Shown here piece by piece: positions 42,188 to 50,819 of a stretch of DNA of 64,000 nt (its first letter is position 1; every line of letters begins with the position of its first letter). The position numbers and the translations under genes are program-made. Source of the stretch: Streptomyces sp. SAI-135 (GTDB taxonomy: Bacteria; Actinomycetota; Actinomycetes; Streptomycetales; Streptomycetaceae); NCBI RefSeq assembly GCF_029893805.1, contig NZ_JARXYP010000002.1, positions 2,356,001-2,420,000 on the forward strand, written 5' to 3'. The notes below the pieces were generated by a model. That model made no database searches. It was not told the DNA's origin and saw only the letters and a list, made by a program, of their open reading frames with translations.

Positions 42188-43417
42188 ATGACAGCTATGA
42201 CCCCCGGCTCGAACATCCCCCTCCCCGTCACCCGAGTGACGGTGGACGTCTCCGCCCCGGTGCGGCTCGACGTATCGGGCCTGCTGCTCACCGCCGACGG
42301 CAAGGTGCGCTCCGACGACGACTTCATCTTCTACAACCAGCCGACGGGACCGGGGGTCACCTACCGGTCGGGCGGCGGTACGGCGCCTGACGCGATCAGC
42401 GTCGACACCGCCGCCCTGCCCCCCGGCATCGAGAAGATCGTCGTCACCGCGAGCCCGGACGCCGCGGGCCAGACCTTCCAGGGCATCGAACCGACGGCCA
42501 CGATCCGCAACGCGGACGACAACAGCGTGCTGGCCACCTTCACCCCGCCGCAGCTCGGCACCGAGACCGCACTGGTGGTCGTGGAGATCTACCTGCGCAA
42601 CGGCGCCTGGAAGGCCCGGGCGGTGGGCCAGGGGTACGCCAACGGGCTGGCCGGGATCGCGACGGACTTCGGCGTGACGGTGGAGGAGCCCGCCCCGGCG
42701 CCGGTGGCCCCGCCGGTCACGCCGACGGTGCAGACGCCGCCCCCGGCGCCGCCCGCCCCGGCCGTGGACCCCCGGCTCGCCGCGCCGCCGGCGCCCGCGG
42801 CCCCGCCGGCTCCCCCGGCGCCGCCCGCCCCCGGTGCCGGGAAGATCAACCTCGACAAGGGCCGGGTCAGCCTCCAGAAGAACCAGACCGTGTCCCTGGT
42901 CAAGGGCGGACGGCCGCTGCTCTCCCAGGTCAAGATGGGTCTCGGCTGGGAGCCGGCGTACCGCGGCAAGGACATCGACCTCGACGCCTCGGTCATCGCC
43001 TACGGCCCGCAGCGCAACCACATCGACAGCTGCTACTTCGGCAAGCTGTCCATCGTCGGCGGCGCGATCAAGCACTCCGGCGACAACCTCACGGGCGAGG
43101 GCGGCGGTGACGACGAGGTGATCGTCGTGGACCTCGGCCGGCTCCCCCAGGAGGTCACCGGTCTGGTCTTCACGGTCAACTCCTTCTCCGGGCAGAAGTT
43201 CACGGAGGTCGCCAAGGCGTACTGCCGCCTTATCGACGCCGCGAGCGGGGAGGAGCTGGTCCGCTTCGACCTCACCAACGCGGAGGCGCAGACCGGCGTG
43301 ATGATGGCCAAGCTGATCAAGCAGTTCTCCGGCGAGTGGGAGATGACCGCGATGGGCGACTTCGTGAAGTCCCGCACGGTACGCGGAATGGTGAAGCCGG
43401 CGGCCCAGGCGCTCTGA
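42188..43417 (+). CDS. TerD-family protein with two TerD-like domains
   Basis: 409 residues. Two TerD-like halves: residues 15-165 (an N-terminal region with DDDFIFYNQP and GTETALVVVEIYLRNGAWKARAVGQGYANGLAG) and 225-405 (INLDKGRVSLQKNQTVSLVK, KDIDLDASVIAYGP, GDDEVIVVDLGRLPQEV), joined by an Ala/Pro-rich linker (about 170-220). The acidic loops DDDF and GEGGGDDE are the calcium-binding sites of TerD. Tellurite/stress resistance family, cytoplasmic; the precise role in Streptomyces is unresolved. A stand-alone gene. Confidence 0.9.
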   Translation: MTAMTPGSNIPLPVTRVTVDVSAPVRLDVSGLLLTADGKVRSDDDFIFYNQPTGPGVTYRSGGGTAPDAISVDTAALPPGIEKIVVTASPDAAGQTFQGIEPTATIRNADDNSVLATFTPPQLGTETALVVVEIYLRNGAWKARAVGQGYANGLAGIATDFGVTVEEPAPAPVAPPVTPTVQTPPPAPPAPAVDPRLAAPPAPAAPPAPPAPPAPGAGKINLDKGRVSLQKNQTVSLVKGGRPLLSQVKMGLGWEPAYRGKDIDLDASVIAYGPQRNHIDSCYFGKLSIVGGAIKHSGDNLTGEGGGDDEVIVVDLGRLPQEVTGLVFTVNSFSGQKFTEVAKAYCRLIDAASGEELVRFDLTNAEAQTGVMMAKLIKQFSGEWEMTAMGDFVKSRTVRGMVKPAAQAL

Positions 43418-43422
43418 GCAGC

Positions 43423-43464
43423 TTCCCCGCGCCCCTGGCTGTACCCACCCAGGGGCGCGGGGAA
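43423..43464. terminator. Terminator built from two inverted copies of the interspersed palindrome
   Basis: TTCCCCGCGCCCCTGG (43423-43438) pairs perfectly with CCAGGGGCGCGGGGAA (43449-43464), 16 bases, 10-base loop. The right arm belongs to repeat copy E, which continues to 43470. It lies right after the TerD gene and between convergent genes. Confidence 0.75.
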
Positions 43465-43531
43465 CTGCGCGACAAGCCCCCACTCACCCGCGGCCGCAAG
43501 ACGACACAACGAGGCACATCGGTAGGCGCCC

Positions 43532-44098
43532 CTAGGCCCGCAGCCCCTCCGTCAGCAGCGTCAGATACCGCCGGATCGACTCCCCGCCCCCGTCGGCCAA
43601 CTCCGCCGCCCCCGCCACCCCATGGGCCAGCCGGAGCAACTCCAGCGGCTCGACGTCCGCGCGTAGCGAGCCTTCCTCCCGCGCCGCCGCCACCAACCGC
43701 TCCGCCGCCCCCCGCACATGCGTGCCGCAGGCCGTGAGCACGGCGTTGCCGCCGTCCGTGACGGCGGAGCCCAGCAGCGTCTTCATGCCCCGGACCTGGA
43801 TCGTCCCGACGCACAGCTCGTACAGCCACTCCGACAGCGCCCGCCCCGGCGGCAGCTCCGCCGCGAGCTCCTCGGCACGCCGTGCGAACCCCTCGACGCG
43901 GTCCACGTACGCCGCCTCCAGCAGCGCCTGCCGGGTCGGGAAGTGCCGGTACAGCGTCCCGGATCCCACTCCGGCCCGCTTGGCGATGTCGTCGAGGGAC
44001 GCACCCTCCCCGTGCTCGGCGAACGCCTCGACGGCCACCTTCAGCAGCCGCTCGTAGTTGCGCCGAGCGTCCGCGCGCATGGGCCTGACCTGCGTCAT
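43532..44098 (-). CDS. TetR family transcriptional regulator
   Basis: 188 residues. HTH in LDDIAKRAGVGSGTLYRHFPTRQALLEAAY (about 35-65), then an all-helical ligand domain. It is divergent from the drug-type MFS gene at 44264 and almost certainly represses it; an inverted repeat in the shared spacer is a good operator candidate. The ligand is unknown. Confidence 0.9.
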   Translation of the reverse strand: MTQVRPMRADARRNYERLLKVAVEAFAEHGEGASLDDIAKRAGVGSGTLYRHFPTRQALLEAAYVDRVEGFARRAEELAAELPPGRALSEWLYELCVGTIQVRGMKTLLGSAVTDGGNAVLTACGTHVRGAAERLVAAAREEGSLRADVEPLELLRLAHGVAGAAELADGGGESIRRYLTLLTEGLRA

Positions 44099-44126
44099 CC
44101 AGATACTCCTTGCGAACCGGGGACTC

Positions 44127-44157
44127 TCTCCGTATGTTATCCAACACTAAACGGAGA
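44127..44157. promoter_or_regulatory. Candidate TetR operator
   Basis: TCTCCGT (44127-44133) / ACGGAGA (44151-44157) with a 17-base A/T-rich spacer, between the divergent tetR and MFS genes. Confidence 0.55.
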
Positions 44158-44263
44158 CAGTCCCCACTTAGCGCGCACCGCAGTCGCAGCGGGTCGCTCC
44201 GTGCTGCCCGCGCGCCTTGTCCGGGGGGCGGCGCGAGCGGGGACACGAGAACGGGAGAACGCC

Positions 44264-45700
44264 ATGTCCACCCCGTCCACGACCACCGCCTCACCCTCCG
44301 CTCCACCGGACCGCACCGGCCACCTCGGCACGACCCTCCTCGTCGTCGTCACCGCCTACCTGATGGTCGGCGTCGACTCCACGGTCGTCAACGTAGCGCT
44401 CCCCGACATCCAGCGGGACCTCGGCTTCAGCCCTACGGGCCTGTCCTGGGTCCTCAACTCCTACACCCTCGCCTTCGGCGGGCTGCTGCTGCTCGGCGGC
44501 CGCGCCGGAGACATCGCCGGCCGCCGCCGTACGCTACTGAACGGTGTCCTCCTCTTCGCCGGCTCCTCCCTGCTCGGCGGACTGGCCGGCGACAGCGCGT
44601 GGCTGCTGGCCGCCCGCGCGCTCCAGGGCGTCGGCGCCGCCCTCGTCGCCCCCAGCACCCTCGCCCTGATCACCACCCACTTTCCCGAAGGCCCGCGCCG
44701 GCACCACGCGTTGAGCGTCTACTCCGCCACGGCCGGTATCGGCGCCTCCGTCGGGCTGGTCCTCGGCGGCATGCTCACCGACTGGGCGTCCTGGCGCTGG
44801 GCCCTGCTGATCAACGTGCCGATCGGCCTCGCGGTGGCCGTCGCCCTGCCCCGCTTCGTCGCCGAGACCCCGCGCCACGCGGGCCGGTTCGACCTGGCCG
44901 GCGCGCTGACCGGCACGGCCGGGACGGCCTCGCTGGTGTACGCCTTCATCCGGGTGTCGGAGGCCGGCTGGAGCGACCCCCGGACGCTGCTCGGCTTCAG
45001 TACGGCGGCCGCGCTGCTGACCGGTTTCACCCTGGTCGAGTCCCGGGCCGGGCAACCGGTGCTGCCCCTGCGGCTGTTCGCCGACCGCGACCGGGCCGGC
45101 GCCTACGCGGGGGTGATGCTGCTGCCCGCCGGGATGTTCGGGGCGTTCTACTTCCTCACGCTGATCAGCCAACAGGTCCTTCAGTACAGCCCGTTGCGCG
45201 CGGGGCTGGCCTTCCTCCCGATGACCCTGGCCATGTTCAGCACCGTACGTCTGGTGCCGCGGCTGCTCGGGCGCCTGGGCGCCAAGCCGGTGCTGCTCAC
45301 CGGAACGGCACTGGTCACCGGCGCCTGCGCATGGCTGTGGCGCCTCGACCCCGGGGCCGGCTACCTCTCCGGACTGCTCGGCCCACTGCTCCTGCTGGGG
45401 GTCGGGATCGGTCTGAGCCTCATGCCGCTCAACGCGACGATCCTCGCCCGCGTTGAGCCTCACGAGGCCGGCGCCGCCTCCGGCCTGCTCCAGACCCTCC
45501 AGTGGCTCGGCGGCACCCTCGGCCTGTCCCTCCTGGTCACGGTCTACGGCACGGCCACCCGGCACGCCACCGGGTCACCGTCCGAGGTGCTGGTCGAGGG
45601 CTCGGCCCGCGCGTTCGGCGTGGGCGCCCTGATCGCCGTGACCGCGCTGCTGGTGTGCGGGACGGTGATCAGGGGCGCCCGGCCGAAGGGCGGCTCATGA
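44264..45700 (+). CDS. DHA2 family MFS drug exporter (EmrB/QacA type)
   Basis: 478 residues, about 14 membrane spans. Family motifs: VDSTVVNVALPDIQRDLGFS (TM1), GGRAGDIAGRRRTLLNG (loop 2-3), and ALQGVGAALVAPSTLALI with the antiporter motif C region GIGASVGLVLGGMLTDWASWRWALLINVPIG. It exports a toxic compound by proton antiport. It is controlled by the divergent TetR gene. The substrate is unknown. The ATG at 44264 follows an SD GGGAGAA. Confidence 0.92.
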   Translation: MSTPSTTTASPSAPPDRTGHLGTTLLVVVTAYLMVGVDSTVVNVALPDIQRDLGFSPTGLSWVLNSYTLAFGGLLLLGGRAGDIAGRRRTLLNGVLLFAGSSLLGGLAGDSAWLLAARALQGVGAALVAPSTLALITTHFPEGPRRHHALSVYSATAGIGASVGLVLGGMLTDWASWRWALLINVPIGLAVAVALPRFVAETPRHAGRFDLAGALTGTAGTASLVYAFIRVSEAGWSDPRTLLGFSTAAALLTGFTLVESRAGQPVLPLRLFADRDRAGAYAGVMLLPAGMFGAFYFLTLISQQVLQYSPLRAGLAFLPMTLAMFSTVRLVPRLLGRLGAKPVLLTGTALVTGACAWLWRLDPGAGYLSGLLGPLLLLGVGIGLSLMPLNATILARVEPHEAGAASGLLQTLQWLGGTLGLSLLVTVYGTATRHATGSPSEVLVEGSARAFGVGALIAVTALLVCGTVIRGARPKGGS

Positions 45701-45713
45701 GCCCGGGGGGCGG

Positions 45714-46730
45714 TCAGAACAGCGCGCTGTACGCGTTGAGCGCCGGCTGCCCGCCGAGGTGGGCGTAGAGCACCGTGGAGTCGGCACCGATCTCCCCGCG
45801 CCGGACGAGATCGATCATCCCGGCCATGGACTTGCCCTCGTACACGGGGTCGGTGACCATCCCCTCGGTGCGGGCGGCGAGGCGCATCGCCTCCAGGGTG
45901 GTCTCGTCGGGGATGCCGTAGACGCCGGCGTGATACCGCTCGTCCAGCTCCACGTCCTCCTCGGTCAACTCCTTTTGTACGCCGATGAGTTGTCCGGTGC
46001 CATGGGCGATCCGCGCGATCTGCTCCCGGGTGGCGACGGGCTTGGCGGAAGCATCGATGCCCAGGACGCGCCGGGTCCGGCCGCCCGCCTCCTCCAGCGC
46101 CCGGAACCCGGCGACCATGCCGGCCTGGGTGGACCCGGTCACCGAGCAGACCACGACCGTGTCGAAGAAGACGCCCAACTCACGCTCCTGTTCGGCGACT
46201 TCGTAGGCCCACGCGGCGAAGCCCAGGCCGCCGAGGGGGTGGTCGGAGGCGCCGGCGGGGATGGCGTACGGCTTGCCGCCCGCTTCCTCGACGTCCCGGA
46301 GCGCCTGCTCCCAGCTCTCCTTGAACCCGATCCCGAACCCGGCCTTCACCAGCCGTACGTCGGCCCCGGCGAGCCGGCTGATCAGGATGTTGCCGACCTT
46401 GTCGTAGACGGCGTCCGGCCAGTCCACCCAGCTCTCCTGCACCAGCACGCACTTGAGCCCGGCCCGGGCGGCGCAGGCGGCGACCTGGCGGGTGTGGTTG
46501 GACTGGACGCCACCGATCGAGACAAGGGTGTCGCAGCCCTTCGCGAGGGCGTCGGCGACGAGGTACTCCAGTTTGCGGGTCTTGTTGCCGCCGTACGCGA
46601 TCGGGGAGTTGCAGTCCTCGCGCTTGGCCCACAGCGCGGCCCCGCCGAGGTGCGCGGTGAGACGCTCCAGGCGGTGCACGGGGGACGGGCCGAACAGCAG
46701 GGGGTAACGGTCGTAGGACGCGAGGGGCAC
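45714..46730 (-). CDS. acdS: 1-aminocyclopropane-1-carboxylate deaminase
   Basis: 338 residues, the usual length, fold-type II PLP enzyme. The PLP lysine is in [12 protein letters not shown] (about 51), the catalytic Ser in [13 protein letters not shown] (about 78), and the tyrosine in [10 protein letters not shown] (about 294). The residues that separate true ACC deaminase from D-cysteine desulfhydrase are present: Glu after that Tyr and Leu in [14 protein letters not shown]. It breaks the ethylene precursor ACC to alpha-ketobutyrate and ammonia; it is common in plant-associated Streptomyces, fitting a pectin user. A GntR-type regulator gene is next to it (29 bases). Confidence 0.93.
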   Translation of the reverse strand: MPLASYDRYPLLFGPSPVHRLERLTAHLGGAALWAKREDCNSPIAYGGNKTRKLEYLVADALAKGCDTLVSIGGVQSNHTRQVAACAARAGLKCVLVQESWVDWPDAVYDKVGNILISRLAGADVRLVKAGFGIGFKESWEQALRDVEEAGGKPYAIPAGASDHPLGGLGFAAWAYEVAEQERELGVFFDTVVVCSVTGSTQAGMVAGFRALEEAGGRTRRVLGIDASAKPVATREQIARIAHGTGQLIGVQKELTEEDVELDERYHAGVYGIPDETTLEAMRLAARTEGMVTDPVYEGKSMAGMIDLVRRGEIGADSTVLYAHLGGQPALNAYSALF

Positions 46731-46759
46731 GGTGACCTCCGGGGTGGGGCGCAGTGGGT

Positions 46760-47407
46760 TCAGTCGCTGTCGGCGAGTTCGGCCAGACCCCGCCAGATCT
46801 CCGCCGTGACCCGGACCGCCTCGTCCACGTCACCGGCCGCGCAGGCCTCGATCAGCCGCTCGTGCAGGCCGGCCGAACGGCAGGTGCCGCCCTCGCCGAA
46901 GCGTCTGCGCTCCAGCCGGCGGATGAGGGGGGTGTAGCGGGCGGCGGTGGCGGCGGCCGCGCGGTTGCCGCTCACCCGGACGAGCACGTCGTGCAGCGCG
47001 TCGTCGGCACGTACGGCCTCGTCCACGTCACCGGCGGTGACGGCGGCCGCGAACCGCGCGTTGGCCGCGCGCATCAGCTCGATGTCGGCGGCGAAGAGCC
47101 GGGGCACGGCGACCCGCGTGACCAGTTCGTGCATGGCCCCGACCACGGCGGCGGCGTCCCGCACGTCGGCGGCGACGACCTGGGTCACCCGGGTGTAGCT
47201 CTGCGGCTTGCTCTCCAGCAGCCCCTCGTCGACCAGCCGCGCGAAGGCCTCCCGCACCGGCGCCCGCGACAACCCGAGCCGCTCGGCGAGCTCCGCGTCC
47301 CGCACCACCGCCCCGGGCTCGATCTCCCCGGCCACGATGGCGTCCCGGATGGACGCGTAGGCCCGGTCCCGGAGAAGGGTGCGGCCGAGCGGCCGTAGGG
47401 CGTTCAT
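46760..47407 (-). CDS. GntR family regulator (FCD type) beside acdS
   Basis: 215 residues. Winged helix (about 12-75; [26 protein letters not shown]) and an FCD ligand domain (about 85-210) with metal-site histidines/aspartates in [16 protein letters not shown] and HERLIEAC. It is immediately upstream of acdS on the same strand and probably controls it. An operator-like palindrome TGAAATGTTAGATGTCA (47412-47428) is just upstream of its ATG, suggesting autoregulation. Confidence 0.9.
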   Translation of the reverse strand: MNALRPLGRTLLRDRAYASIRDAIVAGEIEPGAVVRDAELAERLGLSRAPVREAFARLVDEGLLESKPQSYTRVTQVVAADVRDAAAVVGAMHELVTRVAVPRLFAADIELMRAANARFAAAVTAGDVDEAVRADDALHDVLVRVSGNRAAAATAARYTPLIRRLERRRFGEGGTCRSAGLHERLIEACAAGDVDEAVRVTAEIWRGLAELADSD

Positions 47408-47411
47408 GAAC

Positions 47412-47428
47412 TGAAATGTTAGATGTCA
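47412..47428. promoter_or_regulatory. GntR-type operator candidate
   Basis: TGAAATGTTAGATGTCA, an imperfect palindrome (12 of 17 positions symmetric), lies 5 bases from the regulator start codon. Confidence 0.5.
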
Positions 47429-47445
47429 GCCGGGAACGCAGGCAA

Positions 47446-47483
47446 GGGCGTGGCCCGCACCCCGTGAAGTGCGGGCCACGCCC
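47446..47483. terminator. Strong hairpin terminator downstream of the tRNA-like region
   Basis: GGGCGTGGCCCGCAC (47446-47460) / GTGCGGGCCACGCCC (47469-47483), a perfect 15-base stem with an 8-base loop. It would stop a minus-strand transcript coming from the tRNA-like region before the GntR gene. Confidence 0.7.
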
Positions 47484-47584
47484 GGCGCTCAGGCTGCCCA
47501 GGGCCAGTCGGCAACTGTTTCGGAGGGAGGCACGGCAAATGGAGGGTGACCGAGTTCGAAGTCGACTGCGGTGCTTATAACTGG

Positions 47585-47695
47585 CGCGTCTTCCGTTCCG
47601 CCACACCGACCTTGCGTCGATGACGGGATTCGAACCCGCGGCCTCCCCATTAAGAGTGGAAGTAGGTCCTGCCTTCGCACCTGGACGTTCATCAC
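47585..47695 (-). tRNA. tRNA-like sequence, Lys(CUU)-like, possibly degenerate, followed by a Leu-type 5' fragment
   Basis: Read on the minus strand, 47695-47613 shows a T-arm CGGG-TTCGAAT-CCCG (47638-47624), an anticodon arm with loop CTCTTAA (anticodon CUU, 47654-47652), a 4-base D-stem GTCC/GGAC, and acceptor arms GTGATGA / TCATCGAC that pair with one bulged G. The D-loop is long and four bases separate the D-stem and anticodon stem, so it is not a standard tRNA. Directly downstream, 47610-47585 reads like the 5' part of a tRNA-Leu (GTGGCGGAACGG, AGACGCG). It may be a tRNA pseudogene or unusual tRNA-like RNA. Confidence 0.4.
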
Positions 47696-47734
47696 TTCAG
47701 GAGGCGTGCCGCGGGAGGGGCGAGCGAATTAAGT

Positions 47735-49180
47735 TCAGCCGCGCTTCTGCCGCTTCCAGGGCCCCGTGATCGCCAGCATGATCCCCGGAGTCTGGATGTT
47801 GGCGTACAGCGTCTTTCCGTCGGGCGAGAAGGTGACGCCGGTGAACTCGCTGTACTCGGGCTCCTCTTCGGTGCCGATGTTGAGTTCGTTGCGGGCGATG
47901 GGGTAGGTGCGGCCGCTCTCCGTCGCGCCGAACAGGTGCTGGACGCCCTCGCCGTCCTCGGCGATGACGAGGCCGCCGTACGGGGAGACGGTGATGTTGT
48001 CGGGGCCGTCGAACGCGCCGTCCTGGGACGGGTCGGGGTTCACGCCGAGGAGGACCTTCAGCGTGAGGGTGCGGCGCTTGGGGTCGTAGAACCAGACCTG
48101 GCCGTCGTGCTGAACGGGGCTCTCCTCACGGGCGTACGAGGAGACGACGTACGCGCCGCCGTCGCCCCACCACATGCCCTCGAGCTTGCGGGCGCGGGTG
48201 ACCTGGCCGTCGGTGAACTGCTTGCGGACGGAGACGGTCCTGGCGTCGCGGTCGGGCACGTCGACCCAGTCGACGCCGTACACCGTGCCGATCTTCGTGG
48301 CGCGGGAGAGGTCGTCGACGAACTTGCCGCCGGAGTCGAAGCACTTGAAGGCCTGCAGGACCCCCGCGTCGTCGGCGAGGGTGCGCAGCTTGCCGCGGCC
48401 GTGGTGGAAACCGGTCGGCGGGGTCCAGCGGAAGAGCAGGCCGTTGGGGCCGGAAGCGTCCTCGGTCAGGTAGGCGTGGCCGCGCTTGGGGTCGATGACG
48501 ACCGCCTCGTGGGCGTACCGGCCGAAGGCCTTGACGGGCTTGGGGTCGCGGTTGGCGCGGCGGTCCTCGGGGTCGACCTCGAAGATGTAGCCGTGGTCCT
48601 TGGTCATGCCGTTCTGGCCGGCCTTGTCCTCGGTCTCCTCGCCGGTGAGCCAGGTGCCCCAGGGGGTGGTGCCGCCCGCGCAGTTGGTGGAGGTGCCGGC
48701 GATGCCGACCCACTCGGCGACATGGCCGTGGCGGACCTCGACGACCGTGCAGCCACCGGAGGCGGCGGGGTCGTAGACGAGGCCCTCGGTGAGCGGCACG
48801 GGGTGGGGCCAGTTGGCCCGCGGGCCCTTGAGCTCGTGGTTGTTGACCAGGAGGGTGGCACCACGGGGGCCGCGGAAGGTGGCCGTACCGTCGTGGTTGG
48901 AGGGGGTGAACTCGCCCGACTCCAGCTTGGTCCTCCCGCTGTAGGTGATGACCTCGTACGTGAACCCGGCGGGCAGCGCGAGGATGCCGTCGGGGTCGGG
49001 GATCAGCGGCCCGTAGCCGACTCCGTGGTGGGCGCCCGCGGTCTGCGCACCCTCGCTCTCGACGTCGGTGGCGGCGAGCGCGTTGGGCGCGGTGGCGAGG
49101 GCGCCGACCGTGCCCGCCAGCGCGACACCGGCTCCGGTGAGCGCGGATTTCGCGGCAAAGTCCCTGCGGGTGAGCGACAT
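47735..49180 (-). CDS. Secreted alkaline phosphatase, PhoX family
   Basis: 481 residues. A Tat signal (SLTRRDFAAKSALTGAGVAL, cleaved near ALA) precedes a six-bladed propeller of the PhoX/DUF839 family. Typical segments: GYGPLIPDPDGILALPAGF, FTPSNHDGTATF, LLVNNHE, WGTWLTGEET, RYAHEAVVIDPKRGHAYLTED and SPYGGLVIAEDGEG. PhoX enzymes use iron and calcium and release phosphate from monoesters outside the cell. The start at 49180 was chosen for the Tat motif; a longer frame upstream is not needed. A PHO-box-like pair lies upstream (49257-49272). Confidence 0.9.
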   Translation of the reverse strand: MSLTRRDFAAKSALTGAGVALAGTVGALATAPNALAATDVESEGAQTAGAHHGVGYGPLIPDPDGILALPAGFTYEVITYSGRTKLESGEFTPSNHDGTATFRGPRGATLLVNNHELKGPRANWPHPVPLTEGLVYDPAASGGCTVVEVRHGHVAEWVGIAGTSTNCAGGTTPWGTWLTGEETEDKAGQNGMTKDHGYIFEVDPEDRRANRDPKPVKAFGRYAHEAVVIDPKRGHAYLTEDASGPNGLLFRWTPPTGFHHGRGKLRTLADDAGVLQAFKCFDSGGKFVDDLSRATKIGTVYGVDWVDVPDRDARTVSVRKQFTDGQVTRARKLEGMWWGDGGAYVVSSYAREESPVQHDGQVWFYDPKRRTLTLKVLLGVNPDPSQDGAFDGPDNITVSPYGGLVIAEDGEGVQHLFGATESGRTYPIARNELNIGTEEEPEYSEFTGVTFSPDGKTLYANIQTPGIMLAITGPWKRQKRG

Positions 49181-49256
49181 GGTGTCTCCTGAGACGGTGG
49201 ATGAACGCCGTGGAGGGTGGGGGACCTCGGTTCGGCGCAACCGTCCCGCCCATGCC

Positions 49257-49272
49257 TGAACACCAGTTGAAC
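49257..49272 (-). promoter_or_regulatory. PHO-box-like direct repeat upstream of phoX-type gene
   Basis: On the minus strand GTTCA occurs twice, 11 bases apart (49272-49268 and 49261-49257). Streptomyces PhoP binds 11-base direct units starting GTTCA, so this fits control by phosphate starvation. It is about 80 bases upstream of the start. Confidence 0.55.
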
Positions 49273-49331
49273 TGCGAGAGGACTCCGTGGAGCAGCTTTG
49301 ATGAATCAACACAGGTTGATGTGAAAGCCTT

Positions 49332-49352
49332 CAGGGGCGCGGGGAACCGCGT
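49332..49352 (+). repeat. Streptomyces interspersed palindrome, copy F
   Basis: The variant AGGGGCGCGGGGAACCGCGT followed by GACCAGCCACAAC, between the phosphatase promoter region and the hypothetical gene end. Confidence 0.65.
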
Positions 49353-49388
49353 GACCAGCCACAACCCGCCCGCACCCGCGACACGGCC

Positions 49389-50819
49389 TCAACCCCCCTG
49401 CTGCGAACGCGCCTTGAACGCGGCCTTCCGGGCCTCCTTGGCGACCTTCTTGTCGGGATGCAGCCGCCCCATCGCCTCCAGCACGTCCGCCGTGGCCGGA
49501 TGGTCGACCTTCCAGGCCGCCGCGAAGAAGCCTCCGTGCTGCTGGGCGAGCCCCTCCACGAGCCCCTGAAGTTCCTCGGAGTTCCCCTCGGCGGCCAGTT
49601 GCGCGGCGATCGTGTCGACGGTCAGCCAGAACACCAGGTCCTCGGAGGGCGCGGGCACGTCCGCGAACCCGCGCTCGACCAGCCAGACCCGGGCGAGCCC
49701 GCCCAGCTCCGGGTCGTCCAGAACCTCCCGCAGTGCGGGTTCGGCGACGACACCGACCAGCGACAGGGCCTGCTGGCAGCGCAGCCTGCGCAGCGGCGCC
49801 CCCGGGTCGCTCCCCCGGGCGGCCGCCAGCAACTCCCGTGCGGCCGCGAGCGGTTCGCGCCGGTCCAGCCACTGCTCGGTCTCGGCCTGGGCGGCCGCGG
49901 GAGGAAACGCCGCGGTCCCGTCGAGCAGTGCGTCCGCCCCCTTGTCGGCGAGGTCGCCGACGGCCGGTGCCGGGATGCCGGCCTCCAGCAGCCGTGCCCG
50001 CAGTCCGTACAGGCCGAGCGGGGTCAGCCGCACCATGCCGTACCGGGAGACGTCGGTGTCGTCGACGGCGGCGGGCTCCTCGTCGGTGTCGGCCATCAGC
50101 GCCTCGTCGACGGGCTGGTACTCGACGATGCCGACCGGCTCCAGGAACCGGAACTGGTCGTCCAGCCGCATCATCGCGTCGGACACCTGCTCCAGGACGT
50201 CGTTGGTGGGCTCGCCCATGTCGCTCGGCACGATCATCGACGCGGCGAGGGCGGGCAGCGGCACGGGACCGTCGCCGGGACCGTCCACGCTGACGGTGAG
50301 CAGGTAGAGGTTGCCGAGCACCCCGTCGAGGAACTCCTGCTCGGCCTCGGGGTCCCAGTCCAGGGAGGCGAAGTCGATCTGGCCGCCACCGTCCTCGGCG
50401 GACATGGCGTCGACCAGGTCGTCCAGGTCCGGCACGCTCGCGTCGGCCAGCGCCGTCTCCAGGGCGGTCAGCCAGACGCCGAGCACGTCCTGCGGGGACC
50501 CGGACAGCAGGGCCAGGTCCTCGCCGGTGGCGACCGTGCCCTCCTCCTCGTCGACGATCTCGACGAGCCCGGTGTCGACGGCGATCCGCCAGGCCTCGCT
50601 CGCGTGGGCGGCGGCGTCGTCGCCGGTCAGTCCGAGGTGCGCGGCGGCCGCGGGCAGCTGCTCCTCGACGAGTCCGCCCCCGGCGTCGACCCGCGTGTCC
50701 TCGCCGGCCCAGCGGGCGAGCCGGGCGGCCCGGGCGAGCAGCGGCGTGGACAGGGCGTCCCGCGCCAGCTCCGCTTCGGGGTGCAGCCGCACCGGCGGCA
50801 GGGGGGAGCTGTCTGACAT
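49389..50819 (-). CDS. Conserved hypothetical protein, helical, acidic
   Basis: 476 residues. Not assigned to a named family. The ATG at 50819 is preferred to one at 50858 because an AGGAG SD sits 9 bases upstream. It is rich in Glu, Asp, Ala and Leu, with no signal peptide or membrane span. The N-terminal part (1-110) looks like an uncharacterised actinobacterial domain; the middle has repeated helical pieces and the C-terminus (about 370-470, LRRLRCQQALSLVGVVAEPALREVLDD and AFKARSQQGG) resembles HEAT-like repeats. Function is unknown; its neighbours do not help. Confidence 0.7.
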   Translation of the reverse strand: MSDSSPLPPVRLHPEAELARDALSTPLLARAARLARWAGEDTRVDAGGGLVEEQLPAAAAHLGLTGDDAAAHASEAWRIAVDTGLVEIVDEEEGTVATGEDLALLSGSPQDVLGVWLTALETALADASVPDLDDLVDAMSAEDGGGQIDFASLDWDPEAEQEFLDGVLGNLYLLTVSVDGPGDGPVPLPALAASMIVPSDMGEPTNDVLEQVSDAMMRLDDQFRFLEPVGIVEYQPVDEALMADTDEEPAAVDDTDVSRYGMVRLTPLGLYGLRARLLEAGIPAPAVGDLADKGADALLDGTAAFPPAAAQAETEQWLDRREPLAAARELLAAARGSDPGAPLRRLRCQQALSLVGVVAEPALREVLDDPELGGLARVWLVERGFADVPAPSEDLVFWLTVDTIAAQLAAEGNSEELQGLVEGLAQQHGGFFAAAWKVDHPATADVLEAMGRLHPDKKVAKEARKAAFKARSQQGG

